Positions 19,534 to 28,934 of a DNA stretch of 64,000 bases are shown one piece after another; position 1 is the stretch's first letter, and each line of letters starts with the position of its first letter. This stretch comes from Paeniglutamicibacter psychrophenolicus. Its GTDB lineage: Bacteria; Actinomycetota; Actinomycetes; Actinomycetales; Micrococcaceae. The stretch is taken from positions 2,542,001 to 2,606,000 of the forward strand of contig NZ_JAGIOE010000001.1 in assembly GCF_017876575.1 (NCBI RefSeq), given 5' to 3'. A program made the position numbers and the translations under genes. A model generated the notes under the pieces. It saw nothing but the letters and a program-made list of their open reading frames with translations, was not told the origin of the DNA and ran no database searches.

Positions 19534-19656
19534 ATGAAAGTGCGCAATTCCATCCGCTCGCTGAAGAAGATACCCGGAGCCCAGGTTGTTCGACGCCGTG
19601 GCAAGGTCTTTGTCATAAACAAGAAGAACCCCCGAATGAAAGCCCGGCAAGGCTAA
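19534..19656 (+). CDS. rpmJ: Ribosomal protein L36, zinc-free (C-minus) paralogue
   Basis: This is a complete 40-residue L36 of the alternative type: [19 protein letters not shown], then [21 protein letters not shown]. It has no cysteines, whereas housekeeping L36 binds zinc with a CCHC set. In zinc starvation such copies replace the zinc form and free the metal. It lies 57 bases after the COG0523 gene, with AAAAGGA before the ATG, and is probably on the same Zur-controlled transcript. Confidence 0.93.
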   Translation: MKVRNSIRSLKKIPGAQVVRRRGKVFVINKKNPRMKARQG

Positions 19657-20004
19657 CGGGAATCGCCATGGGCGCGCTGGTGGTACGTCTTTGAACGACG
19701 TATAGGCATCGCGCCCATGCCATTTCATGGGCAAAGCGCAGCGCTTCGGGAGACTGGATGTGCTGCGGGCCGTGGCTCCACCAGTCGGACTTCCTGCACC
19801 GCCGGGAAAAGCTTGGACACCGATCTAGCCTCTGGCAGAGCGGGCCACCGACGGTCGCTGACGCACCTGGGCTGCATGACTGCGTGGGCAGTCTGCGGCG
19901 CATGTTTTTGGCCAGAACGGATATTTTCATGGAAACCATCCCCGACGTGACGTTATTGGGTACTGTTATGCCTTGATCGTCACCCTCTTTTCCTGGAGTC
20001 CACA
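19657..20004. other. Intergenic region with two-part hairpin
   Basis: ATGGGCGCG (19669-19677) pairs with CGCGCCCAT (19711-19719), enclosing TACGTC/GACGTA (19685-19690 and 19698-19703). It may end the zinc operon, although no T-run follows. The remainder holds the promoter of the SH3-repeat gene; no gene is supported. Confidence 0.5.
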
Positions 20005-22533
20005 TTGCAGCGTAAACACCTTGGAGTAGCGCTGGCCCTTGCCGTTGCGCTGGTTGGCGGGCCAACCACCATCGCCACCGCACAGCCGCTTGCGCCGCTT
20101 GCCTCGGTCGGTATCGCCACCGCCAAGGCGAAGCCGGTCAAACAGACCACGGCCAACCTGACCCTGCGCAAAACTGCCAATGCGAGCTCGGCCTCGTTGC
20201 TGGTGATTCCCAAGAACACCAGGCTGACCATCCTCAAGACCAGTGGGATTTGGAATCAGGTCACCTACAAGTCGAAAACGGGCTGGGTGTCGGGCAACTT
20301 CCTCAAGCAGGTCGCAGCGGCCAAGGCCAAGGTCTACAACTACACCAAGGCGTTCACCACGGTGAAGGCGAAGGCAGCCGCCTCGTCGGCGAACCTCATG
20401 ACGATCCACCGCCAGACCAAGGTAGAGGTAATTGGCAAGACAGGGTCCTGGACCAAGGTTGTCGTTTCGGGAAAGACCGGATTCGTTCCCGCCAGCGCCC
20501 TGGGCGCTTCGAACCCCGCTGCCGTGTACCGGTGGGTGAACGGCAATCAGCCGGTCTTCCAAACCACCAAGACCACCAGCAAGAAGCTCGGCACGCTCTC
20601 GAACAACACCCGGATCCAGTGGCTGCGGACCTCGGGTTCCTGGCAACAGGTGCGGACCACGGCCGGGATTGGCTGGATTCAGTCCAGCAAGCTTTCCACC
20701 AAGGCAATCACGCCACCCGCGAAGCCCAAGGTGTACAACTACACCAAGGCCTTCACCGCGGTGAAGGCGAAGGCAGCCGCCTCGTCGGCGAACCTCATGA
20801 CGATCCACCGCCAGACCAAGGTAGAGGTAATTGGCAAGACCGGGCCCTGGACCAAAGTTGTTGTTTCGGGAAAGACCGGATTCGTTCCCGCCAGCGCCCT
20901 GGGCGCTTCGAACCCGGCTGCCGTGTACCGGTGGGTGAACGGCAAGCAGCCGGTCTTCCAAACTACCAAGACCACCAGCAAGAAGCTTGGCACTTTGGTG
21001 AACAACACCAGGATCCAGTGGCTGCGGACCTCGGGTTCGTGGCAGCAGGTGCGGACCAGCGCCGGCATTGGCTGGATGCCGTCGAGCAAGCTTTCGAATG
21101 CAGCGATCAAGCCTCCGGCAATACCCAAGGTCTACAGCTACGCCAACGCATACACCACGGTGAAGAGTGCGGCCTCTGCTACCTCGGCGAACCTGCTCGC
21201 GATCCACCGCCAGACCAGGGTCGAGGTGCTGGGCACAAGTGGTTCCTGGACCAAGATCGTTGTCTCGGGGAAGACCGGATTTGTCCCGTCATCCACGCTG
21301 AGCAAGACCAGCCCCTCGGTGATCTATCGGTGGGTCAACGGCAGCCAGCGCGCCTACGCAGGCACGAGCACCACCAGCAAGGCAATCATCACTATGCCGA
21401 TGAACTCGAAGGTACAGTGGCTGCGGACCTCGGGTTCCTGGCAGCAGGTGCGGACCAGCGCCGGTATTGGCTGGATGGAATCCAAGGGCTTGTCCACGAA
21501 GGTGAACCAGGTTCTGCCTTCCAAGCCACCGGTTACCTTCAACAGCCCGCGCTGGGCCACAGCCAATGTCAATCTCCGCTCGGGCCCCGGAACCAACCAC
21601 GGCATTATTAAAGTGGTTTCCAAGGGGGAGCGGGTCATGTTCGGTACGTCCTCCGGCGGCTGGGCCAACATTGAGGTGGGTGGACGAACAGGTTGGGTCA
21701 GCGCCGACTACTTGGCAACCTCGGCACCCAAGCCGCCTGCCCCCAAACCCGATGAAATCACCTTCAGCTCCCCGCGCTGGACCACCGCAAACCTGAACCT
21801 GCGCTCGGGAGCCGGAACCAACCATGACGCCATTGGCGTCGTCCCCGTGGGGGAGAGAGTGCTTCTTGGCCGCTCCTCGGGTGGCTGGGCCAACGTCAAG
21901 ACCAGCAAGGGCACGGGTTGGGTGAGCGTGCTGTACCTCGCCACCTCGGCCCCGCCGCCGAAGCCAGTCACCCAGTACCGCTGGGCCACGGGAACCGTCA
22001 ACGTGCGCGCGGGCAGTTCCACTATTTACCCGGTTATGGGCCAAATCCAGCCAGGCGAACAGGTGACCTACCTGGATTCCCGGGACAAGTGGGCGCGAGT
22101 GATTTCCCGCCACGGCACCGGGTGGATCTCCGAGGCATTCCTGACCAAGACTCCGCTGGCCCCGCTACAGCCGGAGACCGAGGCCATCATGAATGCGGTC
22201 AAGTCCAGGTTCGGGGATTATGTGTCTTCATACGGTGGCGTCCGCCCGGGTTCCTTTGGACACAGCCAAGGCCTGGCCACGGATATCATGATCAAGAACT
22301 ACAAGACCGCCCAGGGCATCAGGAACGGCGACGAGATTGCCAATTTCCTGATCGCCAACCGGGAATCCTTGCGTGTCAGGTACCTGATCTGGCAGGACAA
22401 GATCTGGCTGGGTCCGGCAAAGGGTTGGGAAGAATACTCGACGTCCGGGAAGTACGGCCAACAGTTCACCAACAACTGGAACGACACGACCAGGCACCTG
22501 GACCACATCCATGCCGAGACCTATGCCAAGTAG
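20005..22533 (+). CDS. Secreted SH3-repeat protein with peptidase-M15-like C-terminus
   Basis: This 842-residue protein starts at a TTG with GGAG upstream and has a signal peptide (MQRKHLGVALALAVALVGG, cleaved near TAQP). Residues about 48 to 710 are bacterial SH3-like modules, including three 133-residue units of which the first two are almost identical in DNA, followed by three canonical SH3b repeats (RWATANVNLRSGPGTNHGII, RWTTANLNLRSGAGTNHDAI, RWATGTVNVRAGSSTIY). The last 120 residues form a zinc-peptidase-like domain with GHSQGLATDIM and HLDHIHAETY, as in M15/ARB-like wall hydrolases. It probably binds and trims peptidoglycan outside the cell. Confidence 0.85.
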   Translation: MQRKHLGVALALAVALVGGPTTIATAQPLAPLASVGIATAKAKPVKQTTANLTLRKTANASSASLLVIPKNTRLTILKTSGIWNQVTYKSKTGWVSGNFLKQVAAAKAKVYNYTKAFTTVKAKAAASSANLMTIHRQTKVEVIGKTGSWTKVVVSGKTGFVPASALGASNPAAVYRWVNGNQPVFQTTKTTSKKLGTLSNNTRIQWLRTSGSWQQVRTTAGIGWIQSSKLSTKAITPPAKPKVYNYTKAFTAVKAKAAASSANLMTIHRQTKVEVIGKTGPWTKVVVSGKTGFVPASALGASNPAAVYRWVNGKQPVFQTTKTTSKKLGTLVNNTRIQWLRTSGSWQQVRTSAGIGWMPSSKLSNAAIKPPAIPKVYSYANAYTTVKSAASATSANLLAIHRQTRVEVLGTSGSWTKIVVSGKTGFVPSSTLSKTSPSVIYRWVNGSQRAYAGTSTTSKAIITMPMNSKVQWLRTSGSWQQVRTSAGIGWMESKGLSTKVNQVLPSKPPVTFNSPRWATANVNLRSGPGTNHGIIKVVSKGERVMFGTSSGGWANIEVGGRTGWVSADYLATSAPKPPAPKPDEITFSSPRWTTANLNLRSGAGTNHDAIGVVPVGERVLLGRSSGGWANVKTSKGTGWVSVLYLATSAPPPKPVTQYRWATGTVNVRAGSSTIYPVMGQIQPGEQVTYLDSRDKWARVISRHGTGWISEAFLTKTPLAPLQPETEAIMNAVKSRFGDYVSSYGGVRPGSFGHSQGLATDIMIKNYKTAQGIRNGDEIANFLIANRESLRVRYLIWQDKIWLGPAKGWEEYSTSGKYGQQFTNNWNDTTRHLDHIHAETYAK
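20329..21511 (+). repeat. Three tandem 399-bp in-gene repeats
   Basis: Units start at 20329, 20728 and 21127, exactly 399 bases (133 codons) apart, each opening with AAGGT(C/G)TACA. Units 1 and 2 are nearly identical in nucleotide sequence, while unit 3 has diverged. This indicates a recent duplication inside the SH3-repeat gene. Confidence 0.85.
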
Positions 22534-22589
22534 CCGCAGGTGGAAGATGCCCGCCAAATAATCCATCGAGGCACCGGAACGATTCCGGG

Positions 22590-22826
22590 TCATCCCGCGC
22601 GGGTGTTGAGTTCGCGCAGGATGGCCGACTGGATCAGGCGCTTGCGGATCTTGAGATTGATGGGCCGACCGGCCATCAGCATGCCGTAGGCGATCTTCTC
22701 GACCTTGCGCTCGGCCCGGCCGATGATGTTGTCGATCTCGCTGGCGGGCAAGGACTCGATGTAGTCCCAAATGAGTTGTTCGTGGGCAGAACTGTCGCGT
22801 GAACCGGTGAATTCGTTTGCAGACAC
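22590..22826 (-). CDS. Hypothetical protein, 78 residues
   Basis: The product begins MSANEFTGSRDSSAHEQLIW and contains NIIGRAERKVEKIAYGML, a mostly helical pattern. No named family is recognised. The GTG start at 22826 is fixed by AGGAGG seven bases upstream, and a longer frame runs upstream without a site. It converges with the SH3-repeat gene and diverges from the ABC-F gene. Confidence 0.6.
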   Translation of the reverse strand: MSANEFTGSRDSSAHEQLIWDYIESLPASEIDNIIGRAERKVEKIAYGMLMAGRPINLKIRKRLIQSAILRELNTRAG

Positions 22827-23041
22827 GGCACGCCTCCTGCTTCCAGTGTGGCATTGGAAGCGGAAACGCGCCATCATGTTGAGCCGCTGAGGAGGGGCTT
22901 GAAGGGAGCCTGCGGCCAAGCCTTGTAGAATCATTGATGGTGTTTAGCGGTATTGGCTCGTGTCCATTTCACCGAGCGGACTCCGCATGGGGAACGTGCC
23001 CGCTATTCCACCACCGATGCTATTGATAGGACCACACCAGC

Positions 23042-24634
23042 ATGAGCTTGATCCGGCTAAACGATGTCAGCGTTCGATTCGAAAACAACCAAATCCTGCG
23101 CGAGGCATTCTTCAAGCTTGAGACGGGGGACCGGGTAGGGCTCATTGGGCGGAACGGCTCGGGCAAGTCGACCCTGCTGAAGCTGGTCCTGGACCAGGTA
23201 TCCCCGGACACCGGCACGGTGGCCGTGGAACTCGGAACGAAGATCGGCTACTTCTCCCAGTTCTCCGAGCTCAACGGTGCCGCCACCATCTCCGAGGTGC
23301 TGAACGAGCTCTTTGTCGAGGTCAAGGCCATCGAAGCGGAACTCGCCGAGATCGATGAGGCCATTGCAGCAGATCCAAAGGCCGATGAGATGGAACGATT
23401 GATCCATCGCCAGTCGGAGCTCTTCGAATCCATGGATCGATTGGATGGCTGGGACTACCCACGCACCATTGACACGGTGCTCACCAAACTCGGCTTCGAC
23501 GAAGCCCACCGCATTTGCCCCATTGACTCCCTGTCCGGCGGCTGGCGCAACCGTGCCGCTCTGGCCAAGATCCTCCTCGAGGACCCGGACGTGCTCCTGC
23601 TGGATGAGCCGACCAACTTCCTCGACGTTGCAGGCGTCGAATGGTTGGAGAACTGGTTCAAGTCCTTCCAAGGTGCGGCGATCATCGTCTCTCACGATCG
23701 CAAGTTCCTGGACTCGGTGGTCACGAGGATCGTTGAGGTCGAGAACTTCCACCTCCACGAATACCCGGGAAACTTTGCCCAGTACGTGGTGGCCAAGCAG
23801 TTCAAGCTCAAGACCCTCGAATCCCAGTTCGTCCACGAGTCCGAGCTGTTGGCCTTCGAAGCCGAGGGCATCTCGGACCGCCGCGAGGCAGCCAAGGCCG
23901 CCAGCAAGGGGCTGGACAACAAGCTTTCGAAGATCAAGAAGTCGCGGGCCCCGCGCCCGGTGGACAAGATCATCACCGAGATCTACGGCGGCCTGCACAT
24001 CAAGGACACCCTCTGCCGGGTGGAGGGCCTGTCCAAGTCCTACGGGGAGAAGACGCTCTTCACCGATCTCAGCTTCGAGGTGCGCCGCGGCAACCGCCTG
24101 GTGATCCTCGGTGCCAACGGCAGTGGCAAGTCCACTTTGCTGCGCGTGCTGACCGAGGAGGAAAAACAGGATTCGGGCTACGTCACCTGGACCAAGGGCG
24201 CCGCAGTCGTTTCCTACAACCAGATCCTTGAGGAACTGGATAACGAGGACACCGTGACCCACGCGGTCAACGCCATGCCTAATTCCTTGGCCCTCACCGC
24301 CACCAAGAAATCGGTCAATCGCTTCCTGGCCATGTTCCAGTTCTCCGAGGCCGACTTGAAGAACCGCATTGGCAATCTCTCCGGCGGTCAGCGTTCTCGC
24401 GTGGCCATGGCCATGTGCCTGCTCTCAGGAGCCTCGGTGCTGGTGCTGGATGAGCCCACGAACCACCTGGACATGTCCAGCACCCAGGTCATGGAACGGG
24501 CGCTGCTGCACTTCCCGGGCGCCGTGGTGGTGGTCAGCCACGACCGCTTCTTCACCGAGAAGATCGCTAACCACTATCTGGTGTTCGGGGCCGAGCACGC
24601 GAAGCCTGGTGAAGTTGCGGTCCGCGGGGCCTAA
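23042..24634 (+). CDS. ABC-F family ATPase
   Basis: The 530-residue protein has two ABC ATPase domains and no membrane segment. Walker A motifs are GRNGSGKST (about residue 36) and GANGSGKST (about residue 358); signatures are LSGGWRNR and LSGGQRSR; Walker B motifs are LLLDEPTNFLD and LVLDEPTNHLD. A charged linker of about 80 residues joins them. This is the soluble ABC-F build, whose members act on ribosomes in translation rescue or antibiotic protection. The N-terminal half ends with an unusually long coiled linker (KAASKGLDNKLSKIKKSR). The exact subfamily is not assigned. Confidence 0.9.
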   Translation: MSLIRLNDVSVRFENNQILREAFFKLETGDRVGLIGRNGSGKSTLLKLVLDQVSPDTGTVAVELGTKIGYFSQFSELNGAATISEVLNELFVEVKAIEAELAEIDEAIAADPKADEMERLIHRQSELFESMDRLDGWDYPRTIDTVLTKLGFDEAHRICPIDSLSGGWRNRAALAKILLEDPDVLLLDEPTNFLDVAGVEWLENWFKSFQGAAIIVSHDRKFLDSVVTRIVEVENFHLHEYPGNFAQYVVAKQFKLKTLESQFVHESELLAFEAEGISDRREAAKAASKGLDNKLSKIKKSRAPRPVDKIITEIYGGLHIKDTLCRVEGLSKSYGEKTLFTDLSFEVRRGNRLVILGANGSGKSTLLRVLTEEEKQDSGYVTWTKGAAVVSYNQILEELDNEDTVTHAVNAMPNSLALTATKKSVNRFLAMFQFSEADLKNRIGNLSGGQRSRVAMAMCLLSGASVLVLDEPTNHLDMSSTQVMERALLHFPGAVVVVSHDRFFTEKIANHYLVFGAEHAKPGEVAVRGA

Positions 24635-25030
24635 TCACCTTCCTGTAATTTCGCCTTTGGTTTCGGGTATTGGATGTGGAGGGGCTCGCATGAGGTAACG
24701 AAAGTCGAGGAAGACAAAATGCTGTCAGGAAGTTTTGGATACAGACTGCGTGGTTGTGTGAGTGGTGCGAGAAATATCCCCACCGAGCACCCTCACTCCC
24801 TGCCCTCGGGAAAACGAAAAACAGATTATGTTGACCCGCTTGGTCCGGGGAGACACGAGCTTCCACGTAAACCCAAAACCTGTGAAGATATTCACAAAAG
24901 ACCGGGACTGTGCCGTAACATCAAGCCGTCGAGCCGGGATTATGACGTGCTGGGCGATATTCTGGGCATTCTGGTTCGGTCGATCCCGGACCATGCATCC
25001 AGCCCACTGAAATAGCAAAGGTGCCACCCC
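24635..25030. other. Intergenic region upstream of serA
   Basis: No gene, leader peptide with serine codons or clear riboswitch is visible. Short open frames on both strands lack ribosome-binding sites. Confidence 0.45.
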
Positions 25031-26626
25031 GTGTCTGTAAACAAGCCAGTCGTCCTTTTAGCCGAAGAACTCTCGCCCGCAACCATTGCGGCCTTGGGTC
25101 CCGATTTCGAGATTCGGCAGACAGACGGTGCGGACCGCTCACTGCTGTTGGCTGCGATTGCTGACGTGGATGCCATCCTCGTGCGCTCAGCCACCCAGGT
25201 CGATGCAGAGGCCATTGCCGCGGCCAAGAACCTGAAAATCATTGCACGTGCCGGTGTCGGCCTGGACAACGTTGACATCAAGGCCGCTACCCAGGCCGGT
25301 GTCATGGTCGTGAACGCCCCGACCTCCAACATCATTTCCGCCGCGGAGCTGACCGTGGGTCACATCGTTTCCCTGGCCCGCCGCATTCCGGCAGCCAACG
25401 CCTCGCTGAAGGCCGGTGCCTGGAAGCGCAGCTCCTACACCGGTGTCGAGCTTTTTGAGAAGAAGGCCGGCATCATTGGCCTGGGCCGCATTGGCGCCCT
25501 CGTGGCCGCACGCCTGCAGGGCTTTGGCATGGAAATCCTTGCCTACGACCCCTACATCACCCCGGCACGCGCCCAGCAGCTCGGAGTCACCCTGGTGGAG
25601 CTGGATGAACTACTGGCCCAGTCGGACTTCGTCACCATCCATATGCCCAAGACTCCGGAAACAATTGGCATGCTTGGCAAGGATGCTTTTGCCAAGATGA
25701 AGAACTCCGCCTATGTGATCAATGTGGCCCGTGGTGGCCTAGTTGACCAGGATGCCCTGTACACGGCGTTGAAGAACGAGGAAATCGCCGGAGCCGGCAT
25801 TGACGTCTTCGTCCAGGAACCGAGCACGGATCTTCCGTTCTTTGAATTCGAGAATGTCACGGTCACCCCGCACTTGGGCGCCTCGACTGACGAAGCCCAG
25901 GAAAAGGCCGGCGTATCCGTGGCCAAGTCCGTTCGCCTGGCGCTTGCCGGCGAGCTGGTTCCCGACGCAGTCAACGTTGCAGGTGGCGTCATTGACGAAA
26001 ACGTCCGCCCGGGCATCCCCCTGATCGAGAAGTTGGGTCGCATCTTCAATGCGCTGACCGTTGGCTCCCTGACCAGTATCGACGTGGTCGTTTCCGGCGA
26101 GATCGCTTCCTTGGATGTGAAGGCACTGGAACTTTCGGCACTCAAGGGTGTATTCATGGATGTCGTCTCCGACCAGGTCTCCTACGTCAACGCCCCGGTG
26201 CTGGCCGAACAGCGCGGTGTGGCCACCCGATTGGTGACCACCCCTGATTCACCCGAATACCGCAACCTGCTGACTGTCAAGGGCGCCTCTACCGAGGGCA
26301 CACAGCTTTCAGTGGCAGGAACCCTGACCGGCCCGAAGCAGATCGAGAAGCTCGTTGGCATCAATGGCTACGAAATCGAGATCCCGATCACCGACCACAT
26401 GATCGTGCTGCGATATACAGACCGCCCGGGTGTCATTGGTACCTTGGGCAACGTCTTGGGTGAGCAGGGTGTGAACATTGCCGGCATGCAGGTTGCCCGC
26501 AAGGAAGAACGCGGCGAGGCAGTTGCAGTGCTCGCCATTGACTCTGCTCTGCCGGCCGGAGTGCTGGACATCGTTCGTGCCGCCATTGGCGCCGCTGTCG
26601 CGCGGGAAATTAATCTGTCGGAATAG
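25031..26626 (+). CDS. serA: D-3-phosphoglycerate dehydrogenase
   Basis: SerA oxidises 3-phosphoglycerate with NAD in the first step of serine synthesis. The 531-residue protein is the long actinobacterial form. The catalytic domain carries ARAGVGLDNVD, the NAD motif GLGRIGALVAARLQGFG and the catalytic HLGAST; an intervening ASB domain precedes a C-terminal ACT domain (VLRYTDRPGVIGTLGNVLGE) for serine feedback. The GTG at 25031 is preceded by AAAGGTG. A strong terminator follows. Confidence 0.95.
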   Translation: MSVNKPVVLLAEELSPATIAALGPDFEIRQTDGADRSLLLAAIADVDAILVRSATQVDAEAIAAAKNLKIIARAGVGLDNVDIKAATQAGVMVVNAPTSNIISAAELTVGHIVSLARRIPAANASLKAGAWKRSSYTGVELFEKKAGIIGLGRIGALVAARLQGFGMEILAYDPYITPARAQQLGVTLVELDELLAQSDFVTIHMPKTPETIGMLGKDAFAKMKNSAYVINVARGGLVDQDALYTALKNEEIAGAGIDVFVQEPSTDLPFFEFENVTVTPHLGASTDEAQEKAGVSVAKSVRLALAGELVPDAVNVAGGVIDENVRPGIPLIEKLGRIFNALTVGSLTSIDVVVSGEIASLDVKALELSALKGVFMDVVSDQVSYVNAPVLAEQRGVATRLVTTPDSPEYRNLLTVKGASTEGTQLSVAGTLTGPKQIEKLVGINGYEIEIPITDHMIVLRYTDRPGVIGTLGNVLGEQGVNIAGMQVARKEERGEAVAVLAIDSALPAGVLDIVRAAIGAAVAREINLSE

Positions 26627-26699
26627 TGTTCAACTGGTCATGTAAAGTCAATATTTGTATATTGAAGCTGCCTGTATGCAGGGAATGATCACGAGGTGA

Positions 26700-26746
26700 G
26701 CCCCAAAGCAGGGATGCTGCGAGGCGCACCATCCCTGCTATGGGGC
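26700..26746 (+). terminator. Terminator of serA
   Basis: GCCCCA/TGGGGC (26700-26705 and 26741-26746) encloses AGCAGGGATG/CATCCCTGCT (26707-26716 and 26730-26739). A T-run follows at 26756-26761. Confidence 0.85.
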
Positions 26747-26789
26747 ATTAATTCGATTTTTTAAATTAATTATTTAATGTGTAACAAAT

Positions 26790-28166
26790 ATGGGGTATAA
26801 ATTGGTTTCTGCTCGAAAGATAAATAAGAAATACATCGCATTCTGGATAATTCTTATACTTTTGGTGTGCGCTGCATCTGCTAGCGCATTAGTCGCCCAG
26901 TGGGGTCTGAGTATTGTGTTCACCGCGGTTCTAACGGCAGCTGCTTTATCTATGCTGGTGGTTGTGATGAGTGATTCCCGCTCGTTGAATGCTAAATCGA
27001 TCAAGTTGATTAGTTTTATTCAAACACAAGAAGGTCAATATAGAGACGTTAAGCGCTCACAGCAGGCAGTAGAGCAAGCCTTAGACAGATTGACATCTGA
27101 TACAAAGAATATACTTTTCAATGTCGCGACTTTGTCTGACAGATCGAATAGCTTGAATCGAAATTTCGATCAGTTTGAACGACGTGCTGATACGTCGGCG
27201 ATTGCCTTTAGCGATAGACTGGGAAGCCTTCAGTCTAGGTTTGAAGAACTACGTGGAGATTCTTCGCGACATACTACTGATGTCAATGAAATTTGGCGCA
27301 AATATTTTGAGGCTTTTGATCAATCTCTGCGAGAAATTACTGCAGCGGACGGTCCATTGGAGAGAATCTTAATGGGCGTCAGACGATTGACGAATCTTTC
27401 TCGCGCCGAACACTTGGAAATTAACGATAAAATCAAAGCACTGGAGATAGGTTCGGCGGAAATTGAACGAATTGTCGACACTTCAATTAAGACATCGATG
27501 GTTCAGGTTCGTAATCGGATGGCCCGGCATGTGACCGACACTGTTCTTGAAGGGACGAAGCAAACGGAGATTCTGCTTCAACTGCTGCCGCGACTGAAAG
27601 ACGTCGAGAAGTTGCTTCCGTCGACGGGAGGGTACGCGATGGACGCACAGGCGCTATTGCATCTCGTAAATCTCCTAGAAGCGCGAAAGCCAAAATTTAT
27701 TCTCGAACTTGGTGGGGGAACATCGACCATCTGGATGGGGCATATTTGTCGCCAATTTGGTACAAAGATTATTTCCGTCGACCACCTAGAGGATTACCTT
27801 GATGCGACTCGGGCAGCTGTCATCCGCCACGGTCTCGAAGACATTGTAGATTGTCGGCACGCTCCTCTCGAAAAGATAGTCGTCGACGGACGCGAGTATG
27901 ACTGGTATAGCAAGACAGGTTTCAGTGGCATCGATGGGATTGATTTCTTGCTAATCGATGGCCCCCCTGAATCAACTGGGCCTGAGGCGCGGTATCCTGC
28001 CGTACCGGTCCTGAGCGAACTTCTTGCCCCAGAGGCGTTAATCGTTCTCGATGATACCCACCGAGGAACTGAGAAAAACATCTTGATTTCTTGGAAAGAA
28101 AATGCCAACAATTTACGCATCGTGGACAGTGGCGTAAGCCGTCTCGGGGTTTTAGAGAAATTCTGA
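26790..28166 (+). CDS. Membrane-anchored coiled-coil protein with methyltransferase domain
   Basis: The 458-residue product has two N-terminal membrane helices (about 13-55), a long heptad-like region (about 75-285, rich in Gln, Asp and Arg), and a C-terminal class I SAM-methyltransferase fold of the Methyltransf_24 kind. That fold shows ILELGGGTSTIWMG, ISVDHLEDYL, DFLLIDGPPEST and LIVLDDTHRG. Base composition is distinctly more AT-rich than the core genes. Proteins of this design accompany surface polysaccharide clusters, so it probably modifies a glycan and may belong with the locus at 55-64 kb. Its stop codon lies inside the 8-bp target duplication of the adjacent insertion, so the gene is intact. 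Confidence 0.75.
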   Translation: MGYKLVSARKINKKYIAFWIILILLVCAASASALVAQWGLSIVFTAVLTAAALSMLVVVMSDSRSLNAKSIKLISFIQTQEGQYRDVKRSQQAVEQALDRLTSDTKNILFNVATLSDRSNSLNRNFDQFERRADTSAIAFSDRLGSLQSRFEELRGDSSRHTTDVNEIWRKYFEAFDQSLREITAADGPLERILMGVRRLTNLSRAEHLEINDKIKALEIGSAEIERIVDTSIKTSMVQVRNRMARHVTDTVLEGTKQTEILLQLLPRLKDVEKLLPSTGGYAMDAQALLHLVNLLEARKPKFILELGGGTSTIWMGHICRQFGTKIISVDHLEDYLDATRAAVIRHGLEDIVDCRHAPLEKIVVDGREYDWYSKTGFSGIDGIDFLLIDGPPESTGPEARYPAVPVLSELLAPEALIVLDDTHRGTEKNILISWKENANNLRIVDSGVSRLGVLEKF

Positions 28167-28195
28167 AAAGTGGCTATCCATCTCGCCGACGTGAT

Positions 28196-28934
28196 TTAGG
28201 GGATCTTGGTCCGCCAGGGGCGTAGGGCCGGAGGTCCGGCAAGGGTCCATGGCAGTTCGTGCGGAATCTGCGGCGCCACGGACCGGGGCCGTGGCTGCCG
28301 GTGGATCCCGGAGATTTCTCCATAGGAAACAGGAGCTCCGGCCACCGCGGCTTTAAGGCGCCGATAGAACAGCAGGCCTCGCTTTGCGGAGTGGCGCCGT
28401 TTGAAACGAAACACGAATTCATCCAGGTAAGCCTGCAAATGATAGGGCTGGGCACCGCCCTGATAGGTGTCGTCGAGCACCCGCTTTACGAGGGAAAACA
28501 GCCGATGCACCCAGGGCAGCAGCACGTGGGCAGGCTGTCCGGAGGCCCTGATGCTGTGCGCCGTATGCCGGAGACCCGCCGCCTTGCATGCCGGGCGGTA
28601 TGGTGACCATCCATCCGAAATCACGTGCGCCCCCGGTGCCACGTTCGCCTTCAGGAAGGCGGTCAGGCTCGGTGCCGAGGCGTCGGGAATGATTTGTAGC
28701 CGGGTCCTGCCCATGCCCCGGCCCCGGCGCTCAACCGCTCCGGCAACAAGGGTCTTGCCGGACGCTCCACGGCCCCGGACCATGGGACGCGGACCACCGA
28801 TGAAGGTCTCGTCGACCTCGACATTCCCCGTGAGTGGCCCATGGGCCGAAGGGTCCATGGCCAGGCGGAAGTTTTGCAGCATCGCCCGCGCAGTCTGATA
28901 GCTGCCCAGGCCAGTGGTGTGCTGCAGTGTCTGG
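28196..28934 (-). pseudogene. IS1595 (ISXO2-like) transposase, C-terminal part
   Basis: This part encodes SAQTLQHTTGLGSYQTARAM, GNVEVDETFIGGPRP (the ISXO2 DDE motif) and KRVLDDTYQGG near the end. It resumes exactly where the N-terminal part at 31135-31421 leaves off, so the two were one gene before the nested insertion. The open frame running further upstream belongs to the inserted DNA. Confidence 0.85.

Noticed and set aside
24635-25030. Leader peptide or riboswitch upstream of serA
   Set aside because: No serine-rich short frame, conserved stem set or T-run hairpin could be found.
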